This document shows, one piece after another, positions 42,416 through 51,325 of a stretch of 51,526 bases of DNA. The stretch is from the NCBI RefSeq assembly GCF_001648595.1, contig NZ_LBAW01000024.1:1-51526 (forward strand), given 5' to 3'. The notes below the pieces were generated by a model. The model was not told the DNA's origin. It ran no database searches and saw only the letters and a program-made list of their open reading frames with translations. The position numbers were made by a program, and so were the translations under genes. This DNA is from Legionella bozemanae. Its GTDB lineage: Bacteria > Pseudomonadota > Gammaproteobacteria > Legionellales > Legionellaceae. Position 1 is the first letter of the stretch. Each line of letters begins with the position of its first letter.

Positions 42416-42946
42416 TCAGCAATTGGTTCGATTCTTAAGCTCCATAACTTTATGCGCTGTCTCAATTCCATATACAGGCAGATTATCAGAGTGAATCAAT
42501 CCTAATTGCACTAAGACAGAGGCTTGGTCCCAATAAATATGTTCACTAGCAATTTTTCCATCTTGAAAGGCGACTACTGCTACTAGAGGAATTTCAACTC
42601 GTTTTCCTGTTGGCTCAATGCCTTTTAACATCCAATCCATGCGAATTGAATGAGTAAATTTAAAAATGAGCTCATCAACAATCTGATTCGTTCCTATAGT
42701 CCTTGATACAAGTACTGTTTCAGTATCTTGAGGCATTTTCGGGATAAATGATTTGCTGTAAAATTGTTCTACTTCTTTTTTTCCAAATCCTCCCATCATT
42801 GTAGGCACATGATTTACATAGGGATTCTCAATCATTGTTTTCATAGTTTGGTTAACATTTTTCGCTTCAAATTCATATCGAGTATGATTTTCCCAAATTT
42901 GAAGTAATCGTTGTTGGTCACGAGTCAATTCATTCTGATTATTCAT
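42416..42946 (-). CDS. SnoaL/NTF2-like protein
   Basis: A 176-aa protein of the NTF2-like superfamily, with the cone-shaped alpha+beta fold used by SnoaL-type cyclases and many small-molecule-binding proteins. Typical features are the N-terminal helix with RLLQIWENHTRYEF, the NPYVNHVPTMMGGFGKKEVEQFY segment around residue 42, and the late strand pair VAVVAFQDGKIASEHIYWDQAS. A single domain with no signal peptide. Such proteins are often linked to carboxymethylenebutenolidase-type enzymes, but none is nearby. Function unknown. Confidence 0.8.
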   Translation of the reverse strand: MNNQNELTRDQQRLLQIWENHTRYEFEAKNVNQTMKTMIENPYVNHVPTMMGGFGKKEVEQFYSKSFIPKMPQDTETVLVSRTIGTNQIVDELIFKFTHSIRMDWMLKGIEPTGKRVEIPLVAVVAFQDGKIASEHIYWDQASVLVQLGLIHSDNLPVYGIETAHKVMELKNRTNC

Positions 42947-43052
42947 AGCGTTCTTTATCTATGCTGTAGTTCTTAAAATATAGAAATAAATAGAATAATA
43001 TTCAAATAAGCTCAGCTTAATCCTCCATAACAATACTTGATGGAATAATATT

Positions 43053-43083
43053 TTGTCATTTATCAGACTTATTGTGGTATAAT
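43053..43083 (+). promoter_or_regulatory. Candidate sigma-70 promoter of the YopT-like gene
   Basis: TTGTCA (43053-43058) and TATAAT (43078-43083) are separated by 19 bp. The -10 is perfect and lies 41 bp before the start codon. The spacer is slightly long. Confidence 0.5.
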
Positions 43084-43123
43084 CGCCCACATTGATTTAT
43101 ATGAAGGCAAAAAAGAGTTTGTT

Positions 43124-43813
43124 ATGAGAAAAATTTGCAATTTAAAACAGTCTTCAAAAACTACACTGGGGTCTTGTTATGGATACAGCTTCTTTTGGGC
43201 TAAAGGAAAATTAACGCTCCCTAAGAATGCTGAAGTGACGAAACAAGAGATTCCATTAACTGACGCGATTGAATGTGCTCAATGGAGTCAATTTATACCT
43301 TCCCAAAAAAGTGAATGGATTGCTGATGTTTATATGGATTGGAACGAAGATAAAATAGCAAAAGATATACAAAAAATGTTGGTAAATAATGGTGATGCGG
43401 TAATCTTAAAATATTTTGGGTTTATTGCTGGCCATGCTCTTTCGATAAAAAAAATTGATGAGGGGCTTTATCACTATTTCGATTGTAATGATGGTATTTA
43501 TGAGTTTAATGATAAAGAATTTCCTGGAATTATTAAGAAAATTACAAACGGAAGGTATGGGAACTTCTTTTACGGACTGGGATTGGAAAAAATTTCTGCT
43601 GATGCTGATTTTGAACCAAACATTATAAAAAATATCTTCGCGGAAGCATTTCTTTTTTGTGCAAAAATTCTTACTTTGCCAATTGGGGTAGCTCGATTGG
43701 CATTTACTCTTTATGAGATTTTGGCGGATCAATGCAATAAATTAATTAAAGGCTTGTCAGATTTTATCTTAATTAAGCATGACAACGATAATACAAAAAC
43801 CGTTGCACCATAG
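43124..43813 (+). CDS. YopT/papain-like putative cysteine protease (effector candidate)
   Basis: A 229-aa protein with a likely Cys-His-Asp triad: GSCYGYSFFWAKG (C18), IAGHALSIKK (H104) and YHYFDCNDGIYEF (D120). The spacing of His to Asp (16 residues) and the G-x-C-x-G-x-x-x-x-W context match YopT/C58-type and related papain-fold toxins. A C-terminal hydrophobic segment (AFLFCAKILTLPIGVARLAF, about 175-195) could insert into membranes. No signal peptide. This layout closely parallels the N-terminal domain of the ankyrin protein at 21740. Position in an effector-rich block supports secretion by Dot/Icm; the substrate is unknown. Confidence 0.7.
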   Translation: MRKICNLKQSSKTTLGSCYGYSFFWAKGKLTLPKNAEVTKQEIPLTDAIECAQWSQFIPSQKSEWIADVYMDWNEDKIAKDIQKMLVNNGDAVILKYFGFIAGHALSIKKIDEGLYHYFDCNDGIYEFNDKEFPGIIKKITNGRYGNFFYGLGLEKISADADFEPNIIKNIFAEAFLFCAKILTLPIGVARLAFTLYEILADQCNKLIKGLSDFILIKHDNDNTKTVAP

Positions 43814-43969
43814 ATTCAGAGTATCCTTAATTCTTTTCCATGTGCCCGGTAATTAAATCACCGTGCGTGTTTCTATCTTTGCTAAATACCTAATTAATTG
43901 AACTAGAAATCAAAGCATCGCATATATATCAGCAAAATGATTTAAAAATAATTAAAATGATTAAAACCA

Positions 43970-43989
43970 ATTAATAATGCCTTAATGTT
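43970..43989 (+). promoter_or_regulatory. PmrA-like box upstream of the 44047 gene
   Basis: ATTAATAAT-gc-CTTAATGTT is a close match to the direct-repeat site bound by PmrA in Legionella (cTTAATatT, 2-bp spacer, repeated), with both TTAAT cores intact. A TAGAAT -10-like hexamer follows at 43997. PmrA activates many Dot/Icm effector genes. Confidence 0.6.
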
Positions 43990-44046
43990 GGTCGATTAGA
44001 ATAATGCCTCCAAATATAAATATAATTATTTTTAGAGGGTAGATGT

Positions 44047-45126
44047 ATGCAGTCGAAATATATGCCGGATATGGGGTTTGAACTAGATGATGCCATAGAG
44101 GATAAAAAGGATTCTAGTAATAGTGTTAGTGATCAATCTTTAAGTGGCTCCAGTCAAACACAGGTCGAAATAAGCGAACCCTCTATTACCACCACCATTA
44201 CTCCCTCAACGAGTCAAGAAAGTTTCGAAGTATCTTCTGTGAGCTCTGATGATACAGAATATAATGAAACAGAAGAAAACCAGGAGTCACCTGATGAAAG
44301 TGTAGAAAGAACTTCATCAAATCCGAACAAAAGTTCTGAAAAGAGTAGCGATTTCTGGGGAGGAACAAAATTTTTACTAAACCCTATCACTTTTCTGGCA
44401 GATATGATTACAAGCCCATTTAGTGGAAAAAATACAGTTTCTAGTACTGAATCAGATGAGGTGAGTTTAAAACAGGTAGCAGATGAGAATTTTGATGAAG
44501 TGGACTGTCTGGAGCATCAAAAAAACGTGGGATCAACAAATAAAATTTTAACAGCAGCAGTTGATACGGTTCTTGGGGCTGTAATGACGACTCGTGAAGA
44601 ATGTGAAAAGCATACATTTTATTGCAAAGAGCGAGAGAAACTCGATAAAAAGACAGGAAATACAGAAAATCAAGAAATGGTTAGTGTGAATGTATTTCTT
44701 GATAAAAAGCAGAAACCATTATTACCTGGGGCGCGCAAAGCATTAAAGAAACACGCAGAAGCAAAACAACAGACAAGAAAAGAGTATGCAACTGATCTAC
44801 CCCCACCCAGCGAGGCTGTTACCCATGCAAAAACTGAATTTGAAATTGCTTACGAATTTGCGCAAGGTGAGGATGAATATGATAAAGCAGGCAGCTTAAT
44901 TCATACAGCCAAAGGAGTTGCTGAAATGAGCACTCTTGATTTTGAAACATTTACAGGAGGCGTCACTTCGCAACCGGGCTTTGTCATGCCTCAGTCATCT
45001 AACAACTTTTTATACAATTTAATGATTGAAAATTCTAAAAAGGCAGTTGAACAGAAATTTAAGATAAAAACTACCAGTGAAGAAAATAGTGAATGTGTGG
45101 CTAAGTTTTCATCAACGAAACGATAA
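44047..45126 (+). CDS. Acidic Ser-rich protein with central hydrophobic segment (effector candidate)
   Basis: A 359-aa protein. The first 110 residues are highly acidic and rich in Ser and Thr, without order-promoting residues. The segment DFWGGTKFLLNPITFLADMI (about 101-120) is moderately hydrophobic and could bind membranes. The remainder is mixed charged, with several cysteines (DCLEHQ, EECEKHTFYC). The same order of parts recurs in the next gene (SWAGAKFVTFIANFAATQF), suggesting paralogy. A PmrA-like box lies 58 bp upstream of the start. There is no signal peptide. I recognise no domain. Confidence 0.75.
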   Translation: MQSKYMPDMGFELDDAIEDKKDSSNSVSDQSLSGSSQTQVEISEPSITTTITPSTSQESFEVSSVSSDDTEYNETEENQESPDESVERTSSNPNKSSEKSSDFWGGTKFLLNPITFLADMITSPFSGKNTVSSTESDEVSLKQVADENFDEVDCLEHQKNVGSTNKILTAAVDTVLGAVMTTREECEKHTFYCKEREKLDKKTGNTENQEMVSVNVFLDKKQKPLLPGARKALKKHAEAKQQTRKEYATDLPPPSEAVTHAKTEFEIAYEFAQGEDEYDKAGSLIHTAKGVAEMSTLDFETFTGGVTSQPGFVMPQSSNNFLYNLMIENSKKAVEQKFKIKTTSEENSECVAKFSSTKR

Positions 45127-45327
45127 TAATGTACTAAAGAAAGTTTATTTAAATACTTCTTTAAGTTTCTTAACACCCTTTAATGCAGGGGAATTGGTTA
45201 TGTTCAATTTTCCTTGTTTGCATTTTCATGACCTTCACGAGTTGAAAAACGGTCTTTATTGATAATAAATTTTACATTGTGTTAGTATTATGATTTTTAG
45301 TGCATGAGTTTTCAGGAGAGATTGACG

Positions 45328-46338
45328 ATGGATGACGCATTTGGAGATCCCAATATTATTGATGATATTCAAGGCTCTCTTTCAATGGGTAAGGTCGTCT
45401 TGCCTTTAGAATCTGATAGTCAGCCCGGTATTTCCTGGGAAGATTATTGTGATACGGATTACAACCAAATAGATAAAGAGTTTCAGGAGTATGAGGATTC
45501 ACCGGGCTTTTATGAGACGAATCATGATGAAAAAGAGAACTTATCAAATTCCAGTAATAGGGATAATGAACGAGTAGATTCTTGGGCAGGCGCTAAATTC
45601 GTTACATTCATTGCCAACTTTGCTGCAACTCAGTTTACTGTTTTGAAAAATGCTGTTTCAAGCCGTTCGGATCCCGAACATTCTCGCCAAACAGAAAATA
45701 CTTCTGAATTAGATACAGCTGACTCATCGAAAAAAATAGTGACGTCCCTATCCAGTGGAATTCGCTCTGAAAAACCGTTTACAACTCAAGATGAAATCTT
45801 TGATAAAGTTGGTGCGTCTCCGGATGAGGAGGGTATTTGTTCTCCAATGGTCAATTTATATTTCGAGGAACAATTAGGTTATCGAGATCGTGGTTATAGG
45901 GAGGGTGACTCCAAACATATTTATGAAGAAGCACTAAAAGAAAAACAACACCAAATTGATCTCATCCATAAAGGAAAAGACGGTATGCATGCGGTATTTG
46001 TAGATCATAATATCCCCTATGATAAAAAAGCAGTGAAAGCAAGTGAAAGTGAAAGTGAGGAAAAAGTAGAAACTTTGTTAAAAGATTATGATCAAATGCT
46101 GGTTACTTATCCTGTTGTTCGGGAAGATGGAGAAATGGATAGGCACCAAATTTATGTCGAAAAAGTTGATGACACTCATTGTGTTCGGTTTGATGTCAAC
46201 AAGCAGGGGGGTGTCGATGAAATACCTTGTAAAATGTTTTACCATAAGCTGGCGAAGAAAATTGCAAAAGCTCATGATAACAATCCTGACGAAGAGGAAG
46301 AGGTCGTTGTTGCTGGGATAAAGAAAAGAAATGGCTAG
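45328..46338 (+). CDS. Acidic protein related to the preceding gene (effector candidate)
   Basis: A 336-aa protein. The ATG at 45328 (MDDAFGD) is chosen over 45304 because GGAGAG lies 7 bp before it. It repeats the plan of the preceding protein: acidic disordered N-terminus, the hydrophobic SWAGAKFVTFIANFAATQF segment, a Ser-rich linker (AVSSRSDPEHSRQTEN, compare TVSSTESDE), then a charged C-terminal domain. The C-terminus carries a run of glutamates (NPDEEEEVVV) within 20 residues of the end, the E-block typical of Dot/Icm secretion signals. Function unknown. Confidence 0.75.
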   Translation: MDDAFGDPNIIDDIQGSLSMGKVVLPLESDSQPGISWEDYCDTDYNQIDKEFQEYEDSPGFYETNHDEKENLSNSSNRDNERVDSWAGAKFVTFIANFAATQFTVLKNAVSSRSDPEHSRQTENTSELDTADSSKKIVTSLSSGIRSEKPFTTQDEIFDKVGASPDEEGICSPMVNLYFEEQLGYRDRGYREGDSKHIYEEALKEKQHQIDLIHKGKDGMHAVFVDHNIPYDKKAVKASESESEEKVETLLKDYDQMLVTYPVVREDGEMDRHQIYVEKVDDTHCVRFDVNKQGGVDEIPCKMFYHKLAKKIAKAHDNNPDEEEEVVVAGIKKRNG

Positions 46339-46449
46339 TCCAATTTTATTGGTGTTCACCCCAAATAACAGGCTTGATGCTAACTAAAAATGCCCCTCTC
46401 CTATTCGCTATAAGACTTAATTCTGGAAGAGGGTTATTCGATAAGATAC

Positions 46450-48048
46450 TTACTCTTTTGAAAGTGTTAATGAGCTTTGTGGTTCTAGGGTTTCAATTCC
46501 TAGCCTGGATTTATACTTGTTGAATAAAGTAGCTCTGTTGCCGCTCACCACACGGATTTTTTTCTGGACATCCTCCATAGATGATTCGATATCTTTCGTC
46601 ATCGAGAAACAGGCTCCTGCATAATGCATGACTGAATCATCACTGCTGACTTTAGGAGGGATCCCCACATGGGCCTCATTTCCTGGAAAAGACAATGAAT
46701 CACCACAAATGTGTGTGGCAACATGTTCTTCGGGTTGTACTGCTAAGGGGGCACCAAGACAGGTATTAATCTCAATGGTTCTTCCATTCACCTGGATCGT
46801 TTCAGTTTTAGTTCTATGACCTATTAATAAAGCGTACTCGCGATCACCAGGATCACTGAACTTATCAAGTGTAGAAGGAAAATTTATAAGATTAATTTTT
46901 TTAATTTGTGGTAAATCAAGTGTGGCCAGCGTTTCTTCCAGTGCTTCATGAAAAATACATTCCATTGGATATAATAATTCCTGAATTGCGAATGCACCCA
47001 AACTCATTCCTTTAATCGTAAGCGTTCCTTCTTTGCTTAAACTGAGGTCAGCAAGAAGTAATAACTGATGGAGATTATGCTTTAAACGGTTTTTATAAGC
47101 ATTAGGATAAAAAACACCTTTGCCAAATACAGGATTATCAAAGGCTATTGTTTTGGCTTGGGGATTATTTGATAGCGCATTGTCCTCACCATAAATAGAA
47201 GAAAGAACAGAGGCAAATCCAGGTTGTTGCACTGCTAAAGCTTGGCGCTCCCCAAAATGGATTGCCTCACTATTCGAATTATCAAAACGGACGCAAGCTA
47301 ATACATCATATTGTAAGCTGAGACAATTACGAAACTCTGGTGCTGCAAGATAGCTTATTGACACAGGGTAGGGGTGGGCATTATCCCATTCATCAAAAAG
47401 ATTTCCTCCTTGTAGATTAAGCCCGTGAAGTATTGGTGAGAATTCTGTTCGTCTGCCATCGGCAAGAGGTAAAAAATATGCTCGTGGTACAATCAAAGGG
47501 CTGACAGCAGCTTCTTCCAAGGATAAATACTCTTTATAAAGTACATCATCCTCAGCAGTACCAATTGCCTCTAACAATTTACGGGATGAATTGTATTTTT
47601 CTTTTTTTCGTTGATATGCTTTAGCAAATTCAGCAGTATGATCACGAGGAACTACTAATCGACCATCAGAATAGATTGCTTTAAATTTTTTAGTAATTAA
47701 GCGATGTAAAAATCCAGGATAATCCATCTCTTTATACAAATGACCAAGTGGAGAGTTTTCCTTCTGCTTCTCTGAAAAAAACTGCTTTAGGACTGTATTA
47801 TGGTCTTCAAGGATATAAAACTTATTTGATTCACGAAGCTGATGAATTAATTCTAATTCTTCTCCTTCAATATGCATTGTCTTCAGTTCCTTTTGTGGTA
47901 AGGCGTTTTGCATGATTGGAGCGAAAGGATGTTGAATCGGTGAAAAAGGAAAAAACCTTTGTATCGTTTGGGGAATCGCTTTTGTCATTGTAAGATTTGG
48001 CGACATTTTAGCTCTTAGTGATAAGGCTGTTTCTAATTTAGTGATCAT
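46450..48048 (-). CDS. Large hypothetical protein (effector candidate)
   Basis: A 532-aa soluble protein with no domain I recognise. Features include a central stretch of mixed strands and helices with FLPLADGRRTEFSPILHGLN (about 193-212), a later HICGDSLSFPGNEAHVGIPP (about 448-467) and no membrane helix or signal peptide. Several His, Asp and Cys residues cluster in the C-terminal third and could be catalytic, but no known triad is clear. AGGATAGG supports the ATG. It lies between acidic effector-like genes and the tandem ADP-ribosyltransferase-like array, so effector status is likely but unproven. Confidence 0.7.
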   Translation of the reverse strand: MITKLETALSLRAKMSPNLTMTKAIPQTIQRFFPFSPIQHPFAPIMQNALPQKELKTMHIEGEELELIHQLRESNKFYILEDHNTVLKQFFSEKQKENSPLGHLYKEMDYPGFLHRLITKKFKAIYSDGRLVVPRDHTAEFAKAYQRKKEKYNSSRKLLEAIGTAEDDVLYKEYLSLEEAAVSPLIVPRAYFLPLADGRRTEFSPILHGLNLQGGNLFDEWDNAHPYPVSISYLAAPEFRNCLSLQYDVLACVRFDNSNSEAIHFGERQALAVQQPGFASVLSSIYGEDNALSNNPQAKTIAFDNPVFGKGVFYPNAYKNRLKHNLHQLLLLADLSLSKEGTLTIKGMSLGAFAIQELLYPMECIFHEALEETLATLDLPQIKKINLINFPSTLDKFSDPGDREYALLIGHRTKTETIQVNGRTIEINTCLGAPLAVQPEEHVATHICGDSLSFPGNEAHVGIPPKVSSDDSVMHYAGACFSMTKDIESSMEDVQKKIRVVSGNRATLFNKYKSRLGIETLEPQSSLTLSKE

Positions 48049-48177
48049 GAAATCCTATCCTTGTATTGTATTAAGACCTGTTCAGGAGTTACTTTAACAC
48101 ATAGTGGCTATATTTTGGCAAATATAATTAGTAAAAAACCTTGAAAAAAGTCCAAGGCTTTTAACATGATAAGCTAT

Positions 48178-49392
48178 TTAACTTAGGTTCATTATTCTTC
48201 GCTCTTCCTCAACACATTGTTCTAAAGCAGTTTCACAAATTAAATCTTTATTTTTTCTAATTACTGACTCAGTTAAATAATTCAATGCACAAGGAACTTC
48301 ACCATTTTTTATCTTATCTAATGTTAATGTAGGATCTTTTTCAAATAGTGGAGCAAGACAGATTACTGCTTGAATATTAGAGATAGTTATTGCAAGTACC
48401 CCACCACTTTTTGCTGGCAATTCAATAGTAAAACCCTCTTCATGTGCTGTAATACAACTATACGTTTTGGGAGCTACTTCGCTGGCTATGTTAACCCATA
48501 AATCTCGTTCACAAAGGGGTAAATTCACTAAGGCAGCTTGCTCTTTCAAGATACTTTTATACTGTTCATATAACTCAATCGCCTTGGGATCCTTTGGATT
48601 ATTGTGTTCATGCACATAGGTAACAAAATCATCATAAGCAATTACTTTATCAATTTCTAATTGTTGATATTTTCTCATTATCTCCGCTGGGATAATGCTG
48701 AGCCTCACTATCGATGGTTCAGGGACATCAAAACGTTTTGCTTGTCTTAAATCATCGAGATGAATCATATTGGATGCTTTTTGGTTGACAAGAATAAAAT
48801 GATTTATAGGGAAACGAAGATGAGGAACTATCGTCTCGCATTGATACGAAAATATTGAAGTACCTTGCTCTTCTCCATCTAGAGTAAGTGAATCATATTC
48901 CACATCCCATTTGTCATAGACTTTGCATGCTGCACCGATTAGTGAAATGCCTGGGAAATTTGATTTTTTTGCGGCATCAATTCCAAAACCAAGAGCTACG
49001 CTAGGACAATAGCTAAATGAATGGGCTACTTTTGTATTTCCCTTAGTGAGGGAGTATCCCTTAACATGCGCTTCGGTAATCTCCTTTTTTTCGGCAGGGC
49101 TGAAATCTTCCAAACATGTATATCTTTTAGCTTTCATAAGGCGAGCAAGACTAGGACGCATTGCGGTTACCCCTAATCCAGGGCGATCAAAAGAACCAAG
49201 AAAATGCTCCACTGAGACCCCTCTATATATGGTTGGAGCGGTTGCCTCAACCAATTTGATATTATGTTTTTGTTTGAATAATTGTAAAGCGGTAATATTG
49301 TGGGAGTCAAAAGCGGCTCCAGTAAGTCGCACACTACTTAAAGCAGTACGGCCAGCAAATGAAAACCCATATCTTTCTAACATACTCTGCAT
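48178..49392 (-). CDS. Putative ADP-ribosyltransferase effector, copy 1
   Basis: A protein of 404 aa (423 if the upstream TTG at 49449 is used). The ATG at 49392 is preferred: AGAGG lies 8 bp upstream. Counting from the TTG, the mono-ADP-ribosyltransferase signature can be read as TIYRGVS (R76), HSFSYCPSVALGFG (S144-F-S146) and YQCETIVP (Q203-x-E205): the R-S-QxE pattern of C3-like toxins. The rest of the chain has no known domain. There is no signal peptide. The C-terminus LEQCVEEERR is an E-block-like type IV signal. A second copy, about 80 percent alike by eye, follows upstream. Host target unknown; the fold call needs structural support. Confidence 0.7.
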   Translation of the reverse strand: MQSMLERYGFSFAGRTALSSVRLTGAAFDSHNITALQLFKQKHNIKLVEATAPTIYRGVSVEHFLGSFDRPGLGVTAMRPSLARLMKAKRYTCLEDFSPAEKKEITEAHVKGYSLTKGNTKVAHSFSYCPSVALGFGIDAAKKSNFPGISLIGAACKVYDKWDVEYDSLTLDGEEQGTSIFSYQCETIVPHLRFPINHFILVNQKASNMIHLDDLRQAKRFDVPEPSIVRLSIIPAEIMRKYQQLEIDKVIAYDDFVTYVHEHNNPKDPKAIELYEQYKSILKEQAALVNLPLCERDLWVNIASEVAPKTYSCITAHEEGFTIELPAKSGGVLAITISNIQAVICLAPLFEKDPTLTLDKIKNGEVPCALNYLTESVIRKNKDLICETALEQCVEEERRIMNLS

Positions 49393-49640
49393 CTTAAATA
49401 CCTCTGAATAAAATTTGCAATCCTTTCTTGACGCTCCATTTATGCTCAAATAAAATCCATAACCTGAATTATTTTGTGCATGTAGTTTATAAAATGAGCA
49501 TTAAAGAAAAATTAAAATAAGACATTAAATTTTTTATGAGAGGTATAAATAAATTTATAGATAATCCTAAAGGCTCGTACGAATATGTTGTTGATTTTCT
49601 TTAGAATAGGGATAGCATCTGCGTTTGTTGTTCGATTCAA

Positions 49641-49676
49641 AAAATAAAAAAGCCTTGAAAAAGATTCAAGGCTTTT
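49641..49676 (-). terminator. Intrinsic terminator of copy 2
   Basis: AAAAGCCTTGAA (49648-49659) pairs with TTCAAGGCTTTT (49665-49676) across a 5-base loop. On the minus strand the stem is followed by a long T-rich tail, 28 bp beyond the copy 2 stop. Copy 1 has a weaker, mismatched version at about 48133-48160. Confidence 0.9.
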
Positions 49677-49703
49677 GGCATAGATTGGAATGACTTAAGT
49701 TAT

Positions 49704-50924
49704 TTAGCATAAGTTAGCAGTTGGCTTTTGATCCTCTTCAATGCATTGTTCTAAACCAGTTTGACACACTAGTTCCTTATTTTTTCTAATTACTGACTCA
49801 GTTAAATAATTTAAAGCACAAGGAACTTCACCATTTTTTATCTTGTCTAATGTTAATGTTGGATCTTTTTCAAATAATGGAGCAAGACAGATCGCTGCCT
49901 CAATATCAGAGATAGTTATCACAAATACCCCACCGCTTTTTGCTGGCAATTCAATAGTAAAACCCTCTTCATGTGCTGTAATACAACTATAAGTTTTAGG
50001 GGCTACTTCACTGGCTATATTAATCCATAAATCTCGCTCGCAAAGGGGTAAACTCACTAAGGCAGCTTGTTCTTTCAAGATACTTCTATACTGTTCATAT
50101 AACTCAGCTGCTTTTAAAGCTTTTATATCCTTGGGATCCTTACTTTCGAAGACGTAGGAAACAAAGTCATCATAAGCAATTACTTTATCAATTTCTAATC
50201 GCTGATATTTTCTCATTATCTCTTCCGGGATAATGCTGAGTTCCACTATCGATGATTCTGGGGCATCAAAACGTTTTGCTTGTCTTAACTCATCAAGATG
50301 AATCATATTGGATGCTTTTTGGTTGACAACAATACAATGATTCAGAGCAAATAGATGAGGAACTATCGTCTCGTATTGATATGAATATAGAGAAGTACCA
50401 AATTGTACACCATCCAAAGCTTCATCATATTCCACATCCCATTTGTTATAGACATTGCATGCTGCACCGATTAGTGAAATGCCTGGGAAATTTGATTTTT
50501 TTGCGGCATCAACTCCATAACCAAGAGCTACGCTAGGACAATAGCTAAATGAATGGGCTAATTTTGTATTTCCCTTAATGAGGGAGTATCCCTTAACATG
50601 CGTGTCGGTAATCTCCTTTTTTTCGGCAGGGCTGAAATCTTCCAAACATGTATATCCTTTAGCTTTCATAAGGCGGGCAAAGCTAGGACGCATTGCGGTT
50701 GCTCCTAATCCAGGGTAACCAAAAGAACCAAGAAAATGCTCCACTGAGATCCCTCTATATATGGTTGGAGCGGTTGCCTCAACCAATTTGATATTATATT
50801 TTTGCTTAAATTGTTCCAAAGCGGCAATATTGTGGGAGTCCCAAGCGGTTCCAGTAAGTCGCACACTACTTAAAGCAGTACGGCCAGCAAATGAAAACCC
50901 ATATCTTTCTAACATACTCTGCAT
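49704..50924 (-). CDS. Putative ADP-ribosyltransferase effector, copy 2
   Basis: A 406-aa paralogue of copy 1 (425 aa from the TTG at 50981; ATG 50924 with AGAGG preferred). All candidate catalytic residues are kept: TIYRGIS, HSFSYCPSVALGYG and YQYETIVP. Differences cluster in surface-like regions, for example after the S-F-S motif (DEALDGVQFGT versus DSLTLDGEEQGT) and a few residues inserted near KDPKDIKALKAAEL. The intact frame and conservative changes imply selection for function in both copies. The E-block is LEQCIEEDQK. A strong terminator lies 28 bp downstream of the stop. Confidence 0.7.
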   Translation of the reverse strand: MQSMLERYGFSFAGRTALSSVRLTGTAWDSHNIAALEQFKQKYNIKLVEATAPTIYRGISVEHFLGSFGYPGLGATAMRPSFARLMKAKGYTCLEDFSPAEKKEITDTHVKGYSLIKGNTKLAHSFSYCPSVALGYGVDAAKKSNFPGISLIGAACNVYNKWDVEYDEALDGVQFGTSLYSYQYETIVPHLFALNHCIVVNQKASNMIHLDELRQAKRFDAPESSIVELSIIPEEIMRKYQRLEIDKVIAYDDFVSYVFESKDPKDIKALKAAELYEQYRSILKEQAALVSLPLCERDLWINIASEVAPKTYSCITAHEEGFTIELPAKSGGVFVITISDIEAAICLAPLFEKDPTLTLDKIKNGEVPCALNYLTESVIRKNKELVCQTGLEQCIEEDQKPTANLC

Positions 50925-51174
50925 CTTAAATACCTCTGAATAAAATTTGTAATCCTTTCTTGATGTTCCATTTATGCTCAAATAAAATCCATAACCTGAA
51001 TTATTTTGTGCATGTAGTTTATAAAATGAGCATTAAAGAAAAATTAAAATAAGTCATTAAATTTTTTATGAGAGATATAAATAAATTTATAGATAATCCT
51101 AAAGGCCGTACGGATATGTTGTTGATTCTCTTTAAATCTTTAAATAGGGATAGCATCTGCGTTTGTTGTTCGAT

Positions 51175-51212
51175 CCAAAAATAAAAAAGCCTTGAAAAAA
51201 TTCAAGGCTTTT
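51175..51212 (-). terminator. Intrinsic terminator of the truncated copy 3
   Basis: AAAAGCCTTGAA (51185-51196) pairs with TTCAAGGCTTTT (51201-51212) over a 4-base loop, with a T-rich tail on the minus strand. It is the same element as at 49641-49676, kept although the gene before it is destroyed. Confidence 0.88.
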
Positions 51213-51235
51213 GGCATAGATTGGAATGACTTAAT

Positions 51236-51325
51236 TTAGCTTAAGTTAGTCGTTGGTTTTTGATCTTCTTCAATACATTGTTCTAAACCAGTTTGACACA
51301 CTAGTTCTTTATCTTTTAGAATAAG
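51236..51325 (-). pseudogene. Truncated third copy of the ADP-ribosyltransferase-like gene
   Basis: Only the C-terminal 27-29 codons remain: KELVCQTGLEQCIEEDQKPT then TNLS and a stop, almost identical to the end of copy 2. Similarity to the other copies stops abruptly at about 51325, where unrelated, GC-richer sequence begins. The upstream 1.1 kb or more of the gene, including all the candidate catalytic residues, is not in this window. Either an insertion or a rearrangement cut it, or the rest lies beyond the window's end. Confidence 0.85.

Larger units (their letters stand above)
48178..51325 (-). repeat. Tandem gene array, unit about 1.53 kb, two full copies and one truncated
   Basis: The gene, its 5' region and its 3' hairpin recur with a period of 1532 bp (equivalent starts at 49449 and 50981). 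The spacers between copies are nearly identical over 200 bp. A third copy retains only the last 27 codons, the stop and the downstream hairpin (51175-51325). Copy 2 and copy 3 end more alike (CQTGLEQCIEEDQKPT) than copy 1, suggesting the order of duplication. The unit probably grew by unequal crossing-over. Confidence 0.93.
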
